The position numbers were made by a program, and so were the translations under genes. From contig JAQGPE010000246.1 in NCBI GenBank assembly GCA_028293225.1, positions 1-8,807 on the forward strand: 8,807 nucleotides of DNA. The letters run 5' to 3'. A model generated the notes under the pieces. It saw only the letters and a program-made list of their open reading frames with translations. It searched no databases and was not told the origin of the DNA. Positions 7,155 to 8,807 of the stretch are shown in pieces (positions within the stretch are counted from its first letter, which is position 1; each line of letters starts with the position of its first letter). Source of the stretch: Akkermansiaceae bacterium. GTDB lineage: Bacteria > Verrucomicrobiota > Verrucomicrobiia > Verrucomicrobiales > Akkermansiaceae.

Positions 7155-8807
7155 ATGACGGATGCCGAGGGTACGGTGACCAGCTATTATTATGCCGCGG
7201 CAGACAAGCTGCGCGGCGTCATCGGCTATGTCATTCAGGACGATGGGGGGCTCAGTCTGCGGACCGATTACGAAAGCGATGATCTGGGGCGCCGGACCGT
7301 CAAACTCGGGCCGGTGCATCCCCTCGCCGACGGTACTTCGACGCCGAACGTCCGCACCTGCCAGTGGACCTACTATCGCGACCGGGTGCGGGAGGTCTGG
7401 ACCATGACCGGCTACAATGACGGCACCAGCAATCATGTGCTCAGCGCGGTGCACATCAGGGCGGCGAACTTCTACGTGCCGGTGGCGGACCGTCCCACCA
7501 CGCCGGTGAACATGAGCACCTGGCGGTGCGACTACACGGTCGATGTAGACAACGGAGCTGGCGGGGGCCTGCCAGTTCCCGCCAGCCCGAACGATCCGTT
7601 CGCCTCATCCTTCGGGAGGAGTTCCTGGATGAGCTGGGCGGTGGGATGGTACGACACTTCCGAAAAACTCCGCCAGAACTGGAGCTATCTCCTCATTCCT
7701 TCGACCGGCTTCGGCGCGGTGGATACCAACTACGGCCGCAAGCTGCTCGAATACGATGCCCTGGGGCGGCTCTACCGGACCACCTGTCCGGGCGGCATCG
7801 TCGATCAGACGGATTTCAACGCGATGAACTGGCCGGTGGCCGAGTGGTTGGGGGTCGGCACCAACCTCACGCAGACCCAGAAGAACACCTACGATGCCGA
7901 TGGCAACCTCGACTCGGTGACTCAGTATGTCGACTCGACCGGCAGCAACGACCAGGTGACCACCTACGGTTACGACTTTCGGTATTTGCAGACCAGCAGT
8001 CACACCACGGTGCAGAAGGACGGCACCGGCACCTGGGATTTATATACGGCTACCACCTATGACCAGATCGGCCGGGCGACTTCCCAGAAGGGCTACCACA
8101 CCTCCGACACGGTGGCCAACTGGACGGCGTACCGCACCACCGACTGGGACGTGCTCAACCGGGCGTATCGCGTGAAGACCTATCAGGTCGCCTCCAACAC
8201 CAATTACCTGACCTCCAATACCTTCTACGACAGCCGCGGCAGCGTGGCGCGCCAGACGCCTGCCGGCACCCAGCTGTTCATCGCATACGAATACGACGCT
8301 GTGAGCCGGCTGACCATGGTCTCCAAAGCCTATGAACCCAGCGACAGCTCGTCGAGTTCATCGTCTTCACCGGCCCAATGGGATCCCGGCAAGGTCACCT
8401 ATGCGGTGGTGCTGGAACAGACTCTCACCACCTACGACAACGGCGGGAATGTCATCCTGACCACAGCCAAGCGGCGCTATGACGATGCTACCGGCCTGAG
8501 CGATCTGGGTAATGCGACGACGGGTCCGAAAGCACGGGTCAGCTACGTGGCCACCTATCCGGACGGCATCGGCAGGGTTCAGGCCAGCGCCGATTACGGC
8601 ACCAATGACAATCTCGCCTTCAGCCGCCCGGCGACCGTCCCACCGCGCAGCGGGCTGAGCACGCCGCAGCCGGAGGTCGCCACCTATTTATTCGATCTGC
8701 TGGGACGCATTACCTTCAGTAAGGACCCCGCTGGCATCGGCACCGGCCGGACCTGGGACAAGCTCAGCCGCTTGACTCTGGTGTACGAGAATGTCCCGAG
8801 TGGCAGC
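7155..8807 (+). CDS. YD-repeat / RHS-family protein, 3' end cut by window edge and probably 5'-truncated
   Basis: The frame is open to the right edge (551 codons from the first ATG at 7155) and continues upstream to just after a TGA at 7080-7082. It carries repeated, divergent YD motifs typical of RHS/teneurin-like beta-barrel shell proteins: LLEYDALGRLYRTT (197-210), TYDADGNLDSVT (245-256), TTYDQIGRATS (300-310), YEYDAVSRLTMV (378-389), TYDNGGNV (426-433), YLFDLLGRIT (511-520) and WDKLSRLT (534-541). Spacing is irregular, as in secreted or surface YD proteins. A serine run (S398-S405) lies between repeats. No signal peptide or N-terminal domain precedes the repeats, and there is no Shine-Dalgarno near 7155. 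Sequence upstream of the ATG (from ~7143, FFTS) already reads like repeat-region protein. It therefore looks like the middle of a larger gene that has lost its 5' part by rearrangement, or whose start lies in another frame. It may not be expressed. Whether a toxic C-terminal tip exists lies outside the window. Confidence 0.82.
   Translation, partial: MTDAEGTVTSYYYAAADKLRGVIGYVIQDDGGLSLRTDYESDDLGRRTVKLGPVHPLADGTSTPNVRTCQWTYYRDRVREVWTMTGYNDGTSNHVLSAVHIRAANFYVPVADRPTTPVNMSTWRCDYTVDVDNGAGGGLPVPASPNDPFASSFGRSSWMSWAVGWYDTSEKLRQNWSYLLIPSTGFGAVDTNYGRKLLEYDALGRLYRTTCPGGIVDQTDFNAMNWPVAEWLGVGTNLTQTQKNTYDADGNLDSVTQYVDSTGSNDQVTTYGYDFRYLQTSSHTTVQKDGTGTWDLYTATTYDQIGRATSQKGYHTSDTVANWTAYRTTDWDVLNRAYRVKTYQVASNTNYLTSNTFYDSRGSVARQTPAGTQLFIAYEYDAVSRLTMVSKAYEPSDSSSSSSSSPAQWDPGKVTYAVVLEQTLTTYDNGGNVILTTAKRRYDDATGLSDLGNATTGPKARVSYVATYPDGIGRVQASADYGTNDNLAFSRPATVPPRSGLSTPQPEVATYLFDLLGRITFSKDPAGIGTGRTWDKLSRLTLVYENVPSGS

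Noticed and set aside
6647..7282. Plus-strand 211-codon open frame
   Set aside because: Its second half overlaps the YD-repeat frame in another phase with arginine-rich nonsense-like composition, and the whole has no recognisable family.
6864..7454. Minus-strand 196-codon open frame
   Set aside because: It crosses both the intergenic stretch and the YD-repeat region and shows no recognisable motif; the plus frame from 7155 has clear YD repeats.
7526..8062. Plus-strand 178-codon frame (and minus 7605-8003) inside the RHS region
   Set aside because: Shadows of the YD-repeat frame; no motifs of their own.
8346..8369. Eight-serine run in the RHS protein as a nucleotide microsatellite or phase-variation tract
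   Set aside because: The serines use mixed codons (AGC, TCG, AGT, TCA, TCT), so there is no uniform nucleotide repeat that would slip.

Overview
The window is about 8.8 kb of GC-rich bacterial DNA. The flavour of the proteins (a huge DUF4011 helicase with a WGR domain, a soluble M48-type peptidase, and a YD-repeat/RHS protein) fits a member of the Planctomycetota-Verrucomicrobiota-type bacteria, most plausibly Verrucomicrobiota. That assignment is inference, because no rRNA or other taxonomic marker is present.

Layout. (1) Positions 1-5443, minus strand: one very large uninterrupted gene, at least 1814 codons, running off the left edge within a few residues of its probable end. From the N-terminus it encodes the C-terminal half of a degenerate Ser/Thr-kinase fold, a DUF4011 domain, a Upf1-like (COG1112) SF1 helicase with all main motifs intact, a Vsr/DUF559-like endonuclease-fold domain with an imperfect active site, an acidic linker, and a WGR domain. 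(2) Positions 5440-6639, minus strand: a 399-residue soluble M48-like zinc metallopeptidase whose stop codon overlaps the helicase start (ATGA). (3) Positions 6640-7082: a non-coding or decayed stretch of about 440 bases, possibly holding the promoter of the minus-strand pair. (4) From about 7083/7155 to the right edge, plus strand: a YD-repeat (RHS-family) reading frame without a convincing start or signal peptide, probably 5'-truncated.

How the parts work together. The peptidase and helicase genes form a tightly coupled two-gene operon with no room for a separate promoter or ribosome binding site between them. A nucleic-acid-dependent helicase carrying a kinase-like module is the architecture known from MkoA of type I Mokosh anti-phage systems. 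Here the partner is a metallopeptidase and the helicase carries extra Vsr-like and WGR domains. My leading hypothesis is a Mokosh-related, possibly undescribed, defence or nucleic-acid-surveillance system, with the helicase/WGR protein as sensor and the peptidase as effector or regulator. The domain calls rest on visible motifs; the defence role is inference. The adjacent RHS fragment, in divergent orientation, suggests an accessory, rearranged neighbourhood.
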